From assembly GCA_017554445.1 (NCBI GenBank), contig JAFZIJ010000063.1, forward strand, positions 1 through 64,000: a DNA stretch of 64,000 nt, read 5' to 3'. The DNA is from Victivallales bacterium. Lineage in GTDB: Bacteria; Verrucomicrobiota; Lentisphaeria; Oligosphaerales; Oligosphaeraceae. Every line of letters begins with the position of its first letter. The stretch's first letter is position 1. Shown here piece after piece: positions 25,222 to 35,181 of the stretch. Below the pieces are notes generated by a model. It saw only the letters and a program-made list of their open reading frames with translations, had not been told where the DNA came from and did not search any database. Position numbers and translations under genes: made by a program.

Positions 25222-27270
25222 TTAGAACGGGAGTTTGATAACGGCCTTCGAGAGGAAGGTGACGCCGACACCGACCGTGGTGATCAGACCCATACCGCAG
25301 GAGAATCCGGCGGCGACGACTGGAATGTACTGCCTCCACTTCAGCTTCAGTCTCTTCTTGAAGTAGAACTGTCCGATGAGGGCTCCGATGAAGGAGGGCA
25401 GGATGGTGTGCGGCGTGCTCTGGCCGAGGCCGCGGACAACGCCGTATGTCAGCATGATCGGCGCACCGAGCATGCTCATGCCGCTGAAGAGGACGACGCC
25501 GAACAGCGTGCCTGCTCCAATGATCCACATGTTAAAGGCTTTTTCGAACATGGAGTATTCACCCATGGTGGCGGTGAACATAACGCAGGAGTTGGCTGCG
25601 TTCAGTTCCCACATCTTCTGGGCGTAGGGGTAGGCGACGGACGGGATGCGGTCGAGACCCCAGATGAAGTTCATGAAGAAGATGGTCGCCAGCAAGATGA
25701 TCGGGAAGAGGACCAGCTTGGTTTTCCAAATTGACGTGAATTTCGTACCCGTTAATTCACACTGGCGGTAGAAGACGGTCATGGAACCGTAGTTGGCGAT
25801 CGGGAGCGGGAGGAACCAAATGGCGATGCCATGGTATCCGGAGAGGATCAGCGCGGCTTCGCGGATCATCGGAACTTCGACGACCTGACCGACCATACCT
25901 TCCAGACGGGCGGTAACGTAGGAGATCAACGGCGTATAGACAAAACCGAGGATGATGAGGACGATCAGAACGTTGCGGATGTCACGCGTCCAACCGCCAT
26001 GATGCCAGATGAGCAGGCCGATGGAAAGGCCGGTATAGGTCATCGTGACAAGGAAGTAGCACAGGATGATGAACCACGCGGGGAAGTCGCCGCGGCCTTT
26101 GGGGACGTCATGCCAGGAGCCCATCGTGACGTCCGCCGTTCTGTTCTTGCGAGCCTTGCGGGCCTTCGCCATGGAGCTGAAGACCTGCGCGAAACCAGCC
26201 AATGCGATAGCCAGGGCGATACCGATATGGAAGGAGAAGTAGAAGTCGATGTTGTTTTTGAAGAGGGTGACGACGGTGTCATCGCCGGTCTTCCAGTCGG
26301 AGAGCAATCCATAGTGGTAAAGGATCGGGTTGGCGACGAACGTGATGATCAGTCCGACGAAGGAGCCGACCATGCCCCAGTACGGCATGACCATGCCGCT
26401 GATGAGATTGCCGAAGGACCAGTTGATGCCGGTGGCGACGGCGGGCAGGTATTGTCCGGTCTTGTCGGTGAAGTCGGAGAACGGAATGGGGAAGATCTGG
26501 ATGGCCGTTCCGGTCAAGGCGCCGGAGATGACGGGGAGGAACAGATAGATGAGACCGAAAGCCAATCCCAAAGCGCCACCGATGGCGAACACGCGCCAGC
26601 GCCAGGAGTCTTCTGCGTTCTTGTTGTTCTTGGATTCAATGTCTTCCGCCATGGCCATGATACCCTGTGCGCCGACAGGAGCCATCGGGAAGGGGAGTTT
26701 TTCCATATCGGACGCGATACGGAAGAGACCGTAGCCGAGGACCAGATGGGAGAGCTGTCCGACGAAAGAGCCGATGAACATCATGGCGATTGGCGGCAAC
26801 CAGTCAATATTGAAGAAGGAGCGCTTCGCATAGGAGTCGGATGTGAGCGGTGGCGCATACCAGCGGGGAAGCAGATCCGTGATGCCGTTGGCTGCGGCGG
26901 CGTCAGACTGGATGAAGAACTGATGCCAGAGAAGACCGCCTGTCGTGGCCGCGCCCATCAGGGCACCGGCCATGTAGAACAGGACGAAGATTTCGGATTT
27001 GTTCAGATAGCGGTGGGCGCGTTTCGCGACTTCGATGAAGAGGATGACGGTAACCCACTGTGCGGCGCCGCCGATGCCTTGGCCGGCCAACAGTCCCATG
27101 TAGATGGCGCCAGGCACCATCAGCAGGGCGACGAATATGGCGCCGAACAGGGCGGACCAGCGGAAACCCTCCTCGAATGTGGAGGGGACTTCCATGATTT
27201 TTCTGAACTCGTCAAGTTCAGAATCGATTTTGTGCACGGGCTTTGACTGGGCTTGCATTGCTTGTGACAT
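25222..27270 (-). CDS. polytopic membrane transporter, OPT/DUF6785-like
   Basis: 682 aa with about 14 hydrophobic segments, for example FGAIFVALLMVPGAIYMGLLAG, IAMMFIGSFVGQLSHLVLGYGLF and VVAAGFSCGMGLITTVGVGV. The pattern and length resemble the oligopeptide-transporter-like families common in PVC bacteria (OPT, DUF6784/DUF6785). A strong ribosome-binding site (GGAGGT) precedes the ATG. It lies between the M28-FtsX fusion and a LolD-type ATPase, so peptide or small-molecule movement linked to that complex is plausible. The substrate is unknown and the family assignment is tentative. Confidence 0.65.
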   Translation of the reverse strand: MSQAMQAQSKPVHKIDSELDEFRKIMEVPSTFEEGFRWSALFGAIFVALLMVPGAIYMGLLAGQGIGGAAQWVTVILFIEVAKRAHRYLNKSEIFVLFYMAGALMGAATTGGLLWHQFFIQSDAAAANGITDLLPRWYAPPLTSDSYAKRSFFNIDWLPPIAMMFIGSFVGQLSHLVLGYGLFRIASDMEKLPFPMAPVGAQGIMAMAEDIESKNNKNAEDSWRWRVFAIGGALGLAFGLIYLFLPVISGALTGTAIQIFPIPFSDFTDKTGQYLPAVATGINWSFGNLISGMVMPYWGMVGSFVGLIITFVANPILYHYGLLSDWKTGDDTVVTLFKNNIDFYFSFHIGIALAIALAGFAQVFSSMAKARKARKNRTADVTMGSWHDVPKGRGDFPAWFIILCYFLVTMTYTGLSIGLLIWHHGGWTRDIRNVLIVLIILGFVYTPLISYVTARLEGMVGQVVEVPMIREAALILSGYHGIAIWFLPLPIANYGSMTVFYRQCELTGTKFTSIWKTKLVLFPIILLATIFFMNFIWGLDRIPSVAYPYAQKMWELNAANSCVMFTATMGEYSMFEKAFNMWIIGAGTLFGVVLFSGMSMLGAPIMLTYGVVRGLGQSTPHTILPSFIGALIGQFYFKKRLKLKWRQYIPVVAAGFSCGMGLITTVGVGVTFLSKAVIKLPF

Positions 27271-27290
27271 GTTAGTTACCTCCGCTGTGA

Positions 27291-30200
27291 TTAGTTGTTC
27301 GCCGTGGGTGCCGTTGCTTCAGCCGGAGGATTCTGGCTGTTCTTTGCTTCGCCGGTTGCCTGCGGAGGATTCGCGCCCAACGTCGTGAGCGTCCGCTGAC
27401 GATACATTTCCATGGTCGTTCTGGGGATGGAGCGCCAGATGAGGAACTGCTGCCGGAGGTCGTCCAAGAAGACTTTGTTCAACCGCTGCCAGTCTTTGGG
27501 CTGGCCGGAGATGCGGTTGAGGATGACGCGGACTTCGTCGATGCCTTCGATTTCGGACGCCGTCGAGCGGAGCTTGAAGTTCTGCGAGACACCGAGGTCG
27601 AAGGGGGCGAGGGCGAGCGTTGCGTCAAGCCCAAGCTCCTGCGTGTCTTTGTCGCGGACAAGCTCGACTTCGGAAGTCATGAAACGGCCAAGACCTGTAT
27701 CGGTATGGTTGGCGAAGTGTTCGAGGAGGAAGGAGAGGACGCCCGTGATATCGTACTGCGAGACGGTGAACGGGAAGACCAGATCCAATACGTCGCCTTG
27801 CGGTTTGGGCGGCCGCCAGATTCTCATCAAGCCCGGGTTGGCGGACTTGGAAGCTTTGATGGCGGGATAGACGGAGGAAATCAGAACCGTGATCATGACG
27901 ATCAGGATGGTCACGATCGTGTTTGTGGAGGACATGTTCATTTCCGGCACGCGGACGAGGCCGTATTCAGCGGCGACGCCGAGGCATTTCAATGTACCCT
28001 GCGCGAGGAGGTAGCCGCCAAGACCGCCGATCAAGGCGTAAACCATGGATTCGGCGAAGAACAGGGTGGCGACGTGCTTCGGGGCGAGACCAAGGGCGGA
28101 GAATGTGTAGATTTCCTTCTGTCGGTCAGCGACGGAACCAAGCATCGTACCGAAGATGACCAGACCGCCGAGGACGATCGGGAAGAAGAGGTCTTTCGCA
28201 CCGGATGCCTTCAACACAGTGCCGAGCAGGTGGCGGTAAACACCGTTTTCACGGGTGGCGGGAATCGGGAAGGAAAGGATTCGGGCAAGTTTTTCAGCCG
28301 TTTCGATGGCGGACTTGAAGCTGTCCGTATAGACGACTAGAGCGTAGAGGTTGGCGCCGAGGCGCTTGGCGGAATCGGCGGAAACGATGACGACCTGATC
28401 GACAGGGATGGACGCCCAGTTGCGCTGTGACATGGCTTCCATTTCGTCTTCATTATCCGTGTTGGTGGGCATGTTGGCGGATGTTTCCGTGAAGTCGGCG
28501 GGGAGGATGGAGGAGGTGTCCATGTCCTTCGCGGCGGAGACTTTGACGGCGTCGATCAGCTGGCCGACGGTGAAGGTGCGGCCTTTGAAGATGACTTTGT
28601 CGCCAGTATCGACCTTGAGGGAGTCGGCGACGGCCTTTGTGATAAGGATCGTGCTGTCGTCGATCTTGCCGAAGTATTCGGAGAATTCGTCACGGTATTT
28701 GATTTCCTCCGGCTCGATGCCGAGGACGCCCTTGATGGTGAGCGGGCTGGAGCCATCAGGCCGTGTGATGAGGATGCCCGGATTGTCCTGCGTCTTGGGG
28801 GAAATCCAGAGGCGGCGGCAGGCGGCGGGCGGCTGCTGGTCATGTTCGCTGGATGAATCGATCCAGGAGTAGCGGATGATGTCCTTCAAGTCTTCTGAAA
28901 GCGGGTTCCAGTTGACGTTGTGGACGAAGACGCCCGTGTAGTTGGGGTTGGGGGCGACGGACAGCGTGACGATACCGCTCTGCGTGCCGAAGGAGGCGAA
29001 GCAGAGGATGGTGAAGGTCAGCAGGATGATCGTGATGGCGGTCAGAGCGGTACGTGTCGGGCGGCGTCTCATGGTGGAGATACCCATCTGCATGGCGGCC
29101 ATGAAGGTGGAGACGCTGGACACGTCGTTGACGTGGACGGTGGCCGTCATACCTTGAATCGCCTTGAGTTCGACTTCGAACTTCCGCATGATGATGAAAA
29201 TGACCATGACGGACATGACGACGATGGCGAATCCGAGGAAGATGATGATCGGCGTGTTGGCGATGGCGAACGCGGGGTGCGAGAGATAGAGGACCACGAA
29301 CGTCAACGCGAAGAAGAAGACGAACCATGAAATCTGCTTGTAGATGGTGGTGGCGCCGATGATGACGCGTTCGAGAGCGAACGCGAACGGGACGGACAGG
29401 GCGAGCAGGATGAGGACGGCGAAGACGAGGTCGTCCAGCATTGTGCGGACCTTGTTGTAAACAGGGCGGGAGGCCCAGAAGGATGTGGTGTTGAGGGCTT
29501 CGCGCTTCATTGGGTGTTCACCCTGCTTGGCGGCTTCGATCAGAAGGTCTTCCGAACGGCCGTGGAGTTCAGCGAGTGAGGAATCCAGAATGCCTTTCGA
29601 ACGGAGAATGTCGAGACGGGATTCGTTCAACCGCCAGAGGTCGGAGGAGGAACGCGCGGCGGCGTTGATGGCGATGGGCTGGCCGGTCATTTCGAAACCG
29701 TCGCCGATGGAGTCTTCTTCTGAGTTGCCTTGCTGGTCGGGATCAGTCGCTTCCGCGCCTTTGTTGTGGCCGGCGGTTTCAAGGAACTGCGGGCCGTTGT
29801 TCAGACCGACCATCTGGCGGAGGGAGAAGAGCTTGACGCCTTTTTCACGTTCTTCGGAGTACCATGTCACGACGCCGTCAACCGTTTCTGTGAAGGACTT
29901 GTTGTTCTGCAAGTCGGCGTTGGCTTTGGCGGAGAGGAGTTTGACATCTTCGCCGGGGAGCTTTTCCGTACGCTGCTGTGACGGCAGGACGATGTAGGCT
30001 GATTTGGCGCGGAAGGTGTTCAGACGCCAGCGGATGGATGTGTAGGTCGAATTGCCGGAGACTTCCTTTACAATACCATTATCATCGAAGATGGCGGCGA
30101 AACCGCCTTTGGAGCCCCATGCCTTGGAGTGGACCGGGCCGATGGTGTAGATACCGTTGGAATTGGTGCGCAGGACTTGGTAGTTGTCGAAGCCCTGGAA

Positions 30201-32402
30201 CTTGTTTTCATTGTAAGCCAGTGAGAACCAGCGATTCAGACGGAACTGGATGATGGCGCCCTTCATCGGCGTGTTCGGAATGGATGTGCCTTGCAACATA
30301 CCCATGACACTTGGCCCTTTGACTGTATAGTCTTCCGTGAAGGACGGAATGACATAGTCTTTGTTTGCGACGATACCACGGCGGAGCGAGAGTCCGGGCT
30401 GGTTGCCGAGGAGGGCGGTGGCGACATCTTCGGGCGTCTCTTTCGTCGGCGCGAAGAATTTCGCGATGTCGATGGCTTGCCCATAGACGGAGTTGAGATT
30501 GATGCGGTTGAGCGTATCGTCCGGTGTGCCTTCACGGAGGGTGGCTTCCTGAACGGTCGCGAGCGCGAGATTGTAGATACCGAAGATACCGGCGGGTTCG
30601 CCAGAGTGGATCAGATGCGGGGCGCCCCAGATGACGCGCGTCTGCGGAAGCGTCTGGTCGGCGGATTCAACAAGGAACTGATTCGGGATGTTCTTGGCGT
30701 TGATGGCTTTGTAGGCATCAAGGAAGGCCTTCTGGATTTTGCCGTAGAGGCCGGGATTGTCGTCGGAGGAATGCATGGCGGATTCGCCGCCGATGACGAC
30801 GGCCCACTTGTTGGAGGTATCGCCAAGCAGGAGGGAGGCATGGAGGGCGATCCATTTCTGCCCGATGAGTTCGAGAAGTTCGTTGTCGGCGTTGAGTGTC
30901 TCGTCTTCCAGTTTGAGTTCGGCCGCGCGTTCATCCATGTCAACCTTGACTTCCTTGATAATGACGTCAAGGTTTTCAAGAACCCGCTTCTGAGTCGGTT
31001 CATCAACTTTCTTGCTGAATTCAACCGGTTTGTCCGAGCCGGAAAGTTTCTGCTTTTCGCGGCCGATCAGACGCTGGAGTTCATTCCAACCGCGTTTGAG
31101 AGGTGTGACTTCGTTATCGCGCTTCGTGATATTTTCTTCGATCTTCTTCTTGATTTCATCAGGCATGTTGCCGCCGTAAGTCTGGCGGTAGGTGAGATTC
31201 TGGTCGTTCAGCCTGTATTCCTGATCCTTATAATAATAGGCATGGTTCTGCGCCTTGTCGGCAAGACGGTCGAGAAGTTTTCTGCGGACGGGGGAGTTGG
31301 CGGTGAGCGGGCATTCCTTGGCGAGCAGTTCGAACATCTTGGTCACGAAGTCCATTTCGTTCGTGTAGGACTCACGGCGCTTTTCCATCGTGACATCTTT
31401 CTTGTCGATTTCCAAGGCTTTGTAGAAAGCGGCGGAGCCGGCATGACCGCGGGCTTGGCAGTCAAAGAAAGCGATGAGCGTATGGCGGCGGGGGCGGTTT
31501 TTCGCGATATGTTCGGCGATTTGGAGCAGGGCGGCGCAGTTGGCGGCGGAGCGTCCGCCGGGGGATAGCGTGGGAACTTCGCCGAAGGTGTCCAGATTGG
31601 CGGCCATGATGATGACCTCTTCCTTTTTGTCGTCGTCGTCGCCGAATTTGGCGCCGGTGCCTTCAAAGTAGGCGAAGATGTTACGGCCGCGGACGGGCTG
31701 CCAGACGATGGAGGAGTTGATACGGACATTGGCTCCTTCCTTCGGAAGATCGGAGGCGGGGCCGTCATAGAAGAAGCGGAGGAGGTTTACATTGGTATCG
31801 GCATAGTGGGGGGAGCGACCATCGGCAAGACCGTTCTTTGTGAAGATGACGGCTTTGGCGCCAAGACGGAATGCGCGGATGAAGCCCTGTCCTGAGTTAT
31901 AGTCCAGAACGACGATGGCGCCTTCGACATGGACGCGGTCAAAATCGTCCGCCGTTCCTTTGCCGATATGGATGATGTTGCCGGAAACGCCTTCCGCAGG
32001 GGTGGCGGGCGGGATGATGCCGTTGGGGCGCATAGGATAGAGCTTCAACGGTGTGCCTTCTTTGCCGTCGTCAGTGACGGGTGTAACGGTCGCGACGGGA
32101 TCCACGAATGCCGTGTAGGTTGTGCCGTCCGCGTTTTTAGCGGTTTGCGGCGAGAATGTTTGCGCGGTGTCGAACTTCTGTTCGATGATCTTGTCCGGAT
32201 TGAGGGATTGGAGCCGTTGGAGGATGTAGTCCGCCGCCGCCTGGTATTCCTTCGTGCCGGTCAGTCGGTTGGTTTTGGCTGAAATGACCTTGCTGTCCGC
32301 TTCGAACTGTGTGAACGATTGGGCGAACAGCGACTGGGTGAGCGCCGATGCGACAACGACGGCAAGGCAGGCTGTCTTGAATGGTTTTAGGGTTAATCTC
32401 AT
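27291..32402 (-). CDS. degenerate M28-like peptidase domain fused to FtsX/MacB-type permease
   Basis: 1703 aa. A signal peptide (ACLAVVVASALTQSLFAQS) is followed by a PA-like insert (about 120-235) and an M28-like exopeptidase core. The usual zinc ligands are lost: the His-x-Asp position reads ANLDTFG (268-274), the Asn-Asp position reads GGRSAAN (282-288) and the Glu-Glu position reads FFDCQARGHAGS (312-323). The second half has clustered membrane helices around residues 990-1080, a MacB-type first helix after RRRPTRTALTAI, a periplasmic loop, and a C-terminal FtsX domain (PIVLGGLVIFGTMLGSVADRQKEIYTFSALGL). A Pro/Ala-rich tail ends it. It is probably a membrane complex that binds, but does not cut, peptides or glycopeptides. 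Confidence 0.8.
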   Translation of the reverse strand: MRLTLKPFKTACLAVVVASALTQSLFAQSFTQFEADSKVISAKTNRLTGTKEYQAAADYILQRLQSLNPDKIIEQKFDTAQTFSPQTAKNADGTTYTAFVDPVATVTPVTDDGKEGTPLKLYPMRPNGIIPPATPAEGVSGNIIHIGKGTADDFDRVHVEGAIVVLDYNSGQGFIRAFRLGAKAVIFTKNGLADGRSPHYADTNVNLLRFFYDGPASDLPKEGANVRINSSIVWQPVRGRNIFAYFEGTGAKFGDDDDKKEEVIIMAANLDTFGEVPTLSPGGRSAANCAALLQIAEHIAKNRPRRHTLIAFFDCQARGHAGSAAFYKALEIDKKDVTMEKRRESYTNEMDFVTKMFELLAKECPLTANSPVRRKLLDRLADKAQNHAYYYKDQEYRLNDQNLTYRQTYGGNMPDEIKKKIEENITKRDNEVTPLKRGWNELQRLIGREKQKLSGSDKPVEFSKKVDEPTQKRVLENLDVIIKEVKVDMDERAAELKLEDETLNADNELLELIGQKWIALHASLLLGDTSNKWAVVIGGESAMHSSDDNPGLYGKIQKAFLDAYKAINAKNIPNQFLVESADQTLPQTRVIWGAPHLIHSGEPAGIFGIYNLALATVQEATLREGTPDDTLNRINLNSVYGQAIDIAKFFAPTKETPEDVATALLGNQPGLSLRRGIVANKDYVIPSFTEDYTVKGPSVMGMLQGTSIPNTPMKGAIIQFRLNRWFSLAYNENKFQGFDNYQVLRTNSNGIYTIGPVHSKAWGSKGGFAAIFDDNGIVKEVSGNSTYTSIRWRLNTFRAKSAYIVLPSQQRTEKLPGEDVKLLSAKANADLQNNKSFTETVDGVVTWYSEEREKGVKLFSLRQMVGLNNGPQFLETAGHNKGAEATDPDQQGNSEEDSIGDGFEMTGQPIAINAAARSSSDLWRLNESRLDILRSKGILDSSLAELHGRSEDLLIEAAKQGEHPMKREALNTTSFWASRPVYNKVRTMLDDLVFAVLILLALSVPFAFALERVIIGATTIYKQISWFVFFFALTFVVLYLSHPAFAIANTPIIIFLGFAIVVMSVMVIFIIMRKFEVELKAIQGMTATVHVNDVSSVSTFMAAMQMGISTMRRRPTRTALTAITIILLTFTILCFASFGTQSGIVTLSVAPNPNYTGVFVHNVNWNPLSEDLKDIIRYSWIDSSSEHDQQPPAACRRLWISPKTQDNPGILITRPDGSSPLTIKGVLGIEPEEIKYRDEFSEYFGKIDDSTILITKAVADSLKVDTGDKVIFKGRTFTVGQLIDAVKVSAAKDMDTSSILPADFTETSANMPTNTDNEDEMEAMSQRNWASIPVDQVVIVSADSAKRLGANLYALVVYTDSFKSAIETAEKLARILSFPIPATRENGVYRHLLGTVLKASGAKDLFFPIVLGGLVIFGTMLGSVADRQKEIYTFSALGLAPKHVATLFFAESMVYALIGGLGGYLLAQGTLKCLGVAAEYGLVRVPEMNMSSTNTIVTILIVMITVLISSVYPAIKASKSANPGLMRIWRPPKPQGDVLDLVFPFTVSQYDITGVLSFLLEHFANHTDTGLGRFMTSEVELVRDKDTQELGLDATLALAPFDLGVSQNFKLRSTASEIEGIDEVRVILNRISGQPKDWQRLNKVFLDDLRQQFLIWRSIPRTTMEMYRQRTLTTLGANPPQATGEAKNSQNPPAEATAPTANN

Positions 32403-32443
32403 ATTCGTTTCCTAATTCCTGTGGAAGTTGTTTTTCGGTGAGA

Positions 32444-33232
32444 TCACTTTTTGTCGTCGTCAATGGACGCGAGTTCGATATGAACGTCTTCACGGTTGGC
32501 GATACGTTCGATTTGGCCGTCGCGGATCCACATAAGGCGGTCGCAGATGTTCATCATGCGGTGGTCATGGGTTGCGCAGATGACGGTCACGCCTTTCTGC
32601 GTATTCAGGCGGACAAGAATGTCAATGATTTCCTGTCCGGTATGCATATCCAAGTTGGCGGTCGGTTCGTCGCAGAGGAGGACAGACGGGTTGTTGGCGA
32701 GGGAGCGGGCGATGGCGACACGCTGCTGCTGACCGCCGGACATTTCGATCGGGCGGTGATGCCACCGTTCCTTCAGGCCGACCAGGTCGAGAATTTCCAT
32801 GCCGCGGTCACGGGCTTCATCGGGCATGACGCCACCGAACGCCATAGGCGTCGTGACGTTTTCGAGAGCCGTCATATATTTAATAAGGTTATATTGCTGG
32901 AAGATGTATCCGATCTTATGGCAGCGGAGATAGGCGAGCTCTTCAGCGGTGAGTTGAGCGACATCGACTTCATCGATGAAGACGCGTCCGACTGTGGGGG
33001 AGTCCAAAGCTCCGATCATGTTGAAGAACGTTGACTTACCTGAACCGGACGGTCCCATGACGGAGATGAATTCGCCTTGGTAGATGGCGATATCGACGCC
33101 ACGGAGGGCCTGCGTGAGGACGTCTTTCATCATGTAGGACTTCTTGAGTCCGACCGTACGGATGATGATACGTCTATCGGCGTTTTTCTTGCCTGGGCTT
33201 TTCGCCTGTTCTGTTGCGATGTTTTCTGCCAT
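32444..33232 (-). CDS. LolD/MacB-type ABC transporter ATP-binding protein
   Basis: 262 aa with Walker A GPSGSGKST, signature SGGQQQR, Walker B VLLCDEPTANLD and H-loop CATHDH. It is clearly paralogous to the ATPase at 24441-25163 (GYIFQQYNLIKYMTALENV versus the same position there) but has a charged N-terminal extension of about 20 residues. It sits between the 500-aa FtsX permease (54 nt upstream) and the M28-FtsX fusion (41 nt downstream), so it probably serves one or both. Confidence 0.93.
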   Translation of the reverse strand: MAENIATEQAKSPGKKNADRRIIIRTVGLKKSYMMKDVLTQALRGVDIAIYQGEFISVMGPSGSGKSTFFNMIGALDSPTVGRVFIDEVDVAQLTAEELAYLRCHKIGYIFQQYNLIKYMTALENVTTPMAFGGVMPDEARDRGMEILDLVGLKERWHHRPIEMSGGQQQRVAIARSLANNPSVLLCDEPTANLDMHTGQEIIDILVRLNTQKGVTVICATHDHRMMNICDRLMWIRDGQIERIANREDVHIELASIDDDKK

Positions 33233-33286
33233 ATTTGAACTTCCTGCTTTTGATGATGCAGTTATTATTATTTATAAGGATAAGGA

Positions 33287-34789
33287 TTATTCAACGCGCA
33301 TGGCTTCCATCGGGGCGAGACGCGCGGCCTTCCACGACGGGATGATGGCCGCGATGGCCGCAAGGAGGGTGCCGAGGATGATGGAGACGATCATACCCAT
33401 GATCACATCCACGACCGGAATCGCGGAGATGAAGTTGACGCCGAAGGAGGAGAGCATGCGGAAGAGGCCGATCAGGGCTCCGATAATCGCACCGATCGTT
33501 CCGCCGACGATGCCCATGAAGCAACTTTCAAGAACGAACATGATCATGATGAAGCCGTCGAGAGCGCCGAGGCATTTCAGCGTGGCGATTTCCGTAAAAC
33601 GTTCCGTCACGGACATCATCATGGCGTTGGCGATACCGATGCCGCAGACGAGCATGGACACGCAGAGCAACCATGCGAGGCGTTCGCCCAAGCCCATGAA
33701 GCCTTTGCCGGCGTCCATGGTGAGGCGTTGCGCACGTTCGAGAGCTTCAGCTTCCTTACGGCCTTTGGCGAGGCTTACCAGCAGTTCGGGCGTAAGGCCT
33801 TCGACATCCTGTCCGGATTCGGCCATTTTTTCAATATAGCGCTTTGCGAATTTTTCATTATCGAGGAAGTCCCACATCATGACGTCGTTGACATCGGCGG
33901 GGAGGATGTTGGCCTCCTGCGCGATGAGCTGGCGGACAGGGCGGTCTTTGATGGAGTTCTTCATGCGGGTCGTATCCTGCAGGCGTTTGGCCTGTTCCGC
34001 GACGATGGGGGCGACGGCTTCCTGATTGAAGACGAAACCAGTCTGGCGGATGAAATCACCGAATTCTTTGTCCGCTTTCGGCAGGGCCATTGAGAGGCGT
34101 TCAGCGTCGTTGTTGGCGTTGGGAAGTTTTTCGCGGAGGGCGTGGATGATTTTGGAGTTGGCCTCTTTTCTGGATTCAAGAATCTGGCCGATGATTTTCT
34201 CCAGTTTCGGGAGCTTGGCAAGAAGTGCGTCGAGCTCCTCTTGGTTGAGGTCGAATTGAATGGATTTGTAGCGGGAGAGACCGAGATTGAAGACTTTCAT
34301 GTTTTCGGGCTCACTGAGGTAGCTAAGAATGTCCAGCCCTTCGGAAGTGTGGATCAAGTCGCGGCGTTTCGCGTAGTCGAGGTTGTCGAAAAAGTCGAAG
34401 ATGTAATTTGTCTTTTTGGCGATGGCTTGGAATTCTTCCATGCCTTGTGCGTCCAATTTGGCGAAGCCCATGGTTTCTTTATAAAGATCGTCGTCTGGGG
34501 AGAGGGCGGCGGTTTCGGTGATGATGGATTCCGGCGAGCCCGGTGATGTGAGTTTTGACGCCCAGACGGAATTGAGCAGTGATTTTTGGATTCGTTCGCG
34601 CGTGTTGCCGGCAATGGAACGCTTGATGAGCGACTCGGCCAAGATGTTCATGAGGAATGCGACGGCCACCACGATGACGGCTACGGTTACGGATGCCCGG
34701 AAAAGGCGGTATCGAATACCGTCCGCCGTGATTTTAACCGTTCTGGACATGGAGAGCCAGGGCTGATTGTCAATGTTGAGTTCTTTCAT
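33287..34789 (-). CDS. FtsX/MacB-type ABC transporter permease
   Basis: 500 aa: a short cytoplasmic N-terminus, a first membrane helix at about 30-55 (ASVTVAVIVVAVAFLMNILA), a long helical periplasmic domain of about 300 residues, then three C-terminal helices of the FtsX domain (LLCVSMLVCGIGIANAMMMSVTERFTEIATLKCLGAL and following). It ends APMEAMRVE, as is usual in the family. The ATG overlaps the stop of the PqqD-like gene (ATGA), showing translational coupling. With the neighbouring ATPase it should form a mechanotransmission-type complex. Confidence 0.9.
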   Translation of the reverse strand: MKELNIDNQPWLSMSRTVKITADGIRYRLFRASVTVAVIVVAVAFLMNILAESLIKRSIAGNTRERIQKSLLNSVWASKLTSPGSPESIITETAALSPDDDLYKETMGFAKLDAQGMEEFQAIAKKTNYIFDFFDNLDYAKRRDLIHTSEGLDILSYLSEPENMKVFNLGLSRYKSIQFDLNQEELDALLAKLPKLEKIIGQILESRKEANSKIIHALREKLPNANNDAERLSMALPKADKEFGDFIRQTGFVFNQEAVAPIVAEQAKRLQDTTRMKNSIKDRPVRQLIAQEANILPADVNDVMMWDFLDNEKFAKRYIEKMAESGQDVEGLTPELLVSLAKGRKEAEALERAQRLTMDAGKGFMGLGERLAWLLCVSMLVCGIGIANAMMMSVTERFTEIATLKCLGALDGFIMIMFVLESCFMGIVGGTIGAIIGALIGLFRMLSSFGVNFISAIPVVDVIMGMIVSIILGTLLAAIAAIIPSWKAARLAPMEAMRVE

Positions 34790-35181
34790 TTTTCTTCCTG
34801 GATAATGACTGCGACGACTCCGCGCTGAATCAATTTTTTAAGGTATTCTACGACGCTTGTTCTGGCCTCGTGGAAGGTCAGTTCATGGGCGTCCTTAAAC
34901 TTGTCGATGATGTCCTCAACGGTATTTCTGCCGTTGCACATTTTCCACAACTGCGAGCCAAGCTTGTCCAACGTGATGTCTTTCTTCGGGGAGAAATGAA
35001 CCACCCATGAGAATGGAGGAATCATGTAATCCGGCTTGATGTTTTTGACAGTCACGGTGACGAGTCCAGACTCTTCATCGTATTTGGCGTTGGCCGCGGT
35101 ATTGGGCGTCGGAATCGCCAGAAGCATTTGCTTCCATGATTTCGGCGTCTCAGGCTTCAGATTGTCAGTTTTGCTACTCAC
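34786..35181 (-). CDS. PqqD-family small protein
   Basis: 131 aa from a GTG at 35181, chosen because it overlaps the stop of the preceding gene (GTGA) and because the longer frame upstream is only the shadow of that gene. The C-terminal 90 residues read as a PqqD-like winged helix (FSWVVHFSPKKDITLDKLGSQ, WKMCNGRNTVEDIIDKF, EARTSVVEYLKKLIQRG). PqqD proteins present peptide precursors to RiPP-modifying enzymes, but no radical-SAM or other modifying enzyme lies here. Here it is coupled to an FtsX permease, so a peptide-binding role in the ABC complex is my inference. Confidence 0.85.
   Translation of the reverse strand: MSSKTDNLKPETPKSWKQMLLAIPTPNTAANAKYDEESGLVTVTVKNIKPDYMIPPFSWVVHFSPKKDITLDKLGSQLWKMCNGRNTVEDIIDKFKDAHELTFHEARTSVVEYLKKLIQRGVVAVIIQEEK

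Noticed and set aside
25831..27246. 471-aa ORF on plus opposite the OPT-like gene
   Set aside because: Very charged antisense translation of a membrane protein; no domain and no start signal.
30291..31568. 425-aa ORF on plus opposite the M28-FtsX gene
   Set aside because: Antisense shadow caused by codon use; the minus frame has a signal peptide and FtsX domains.
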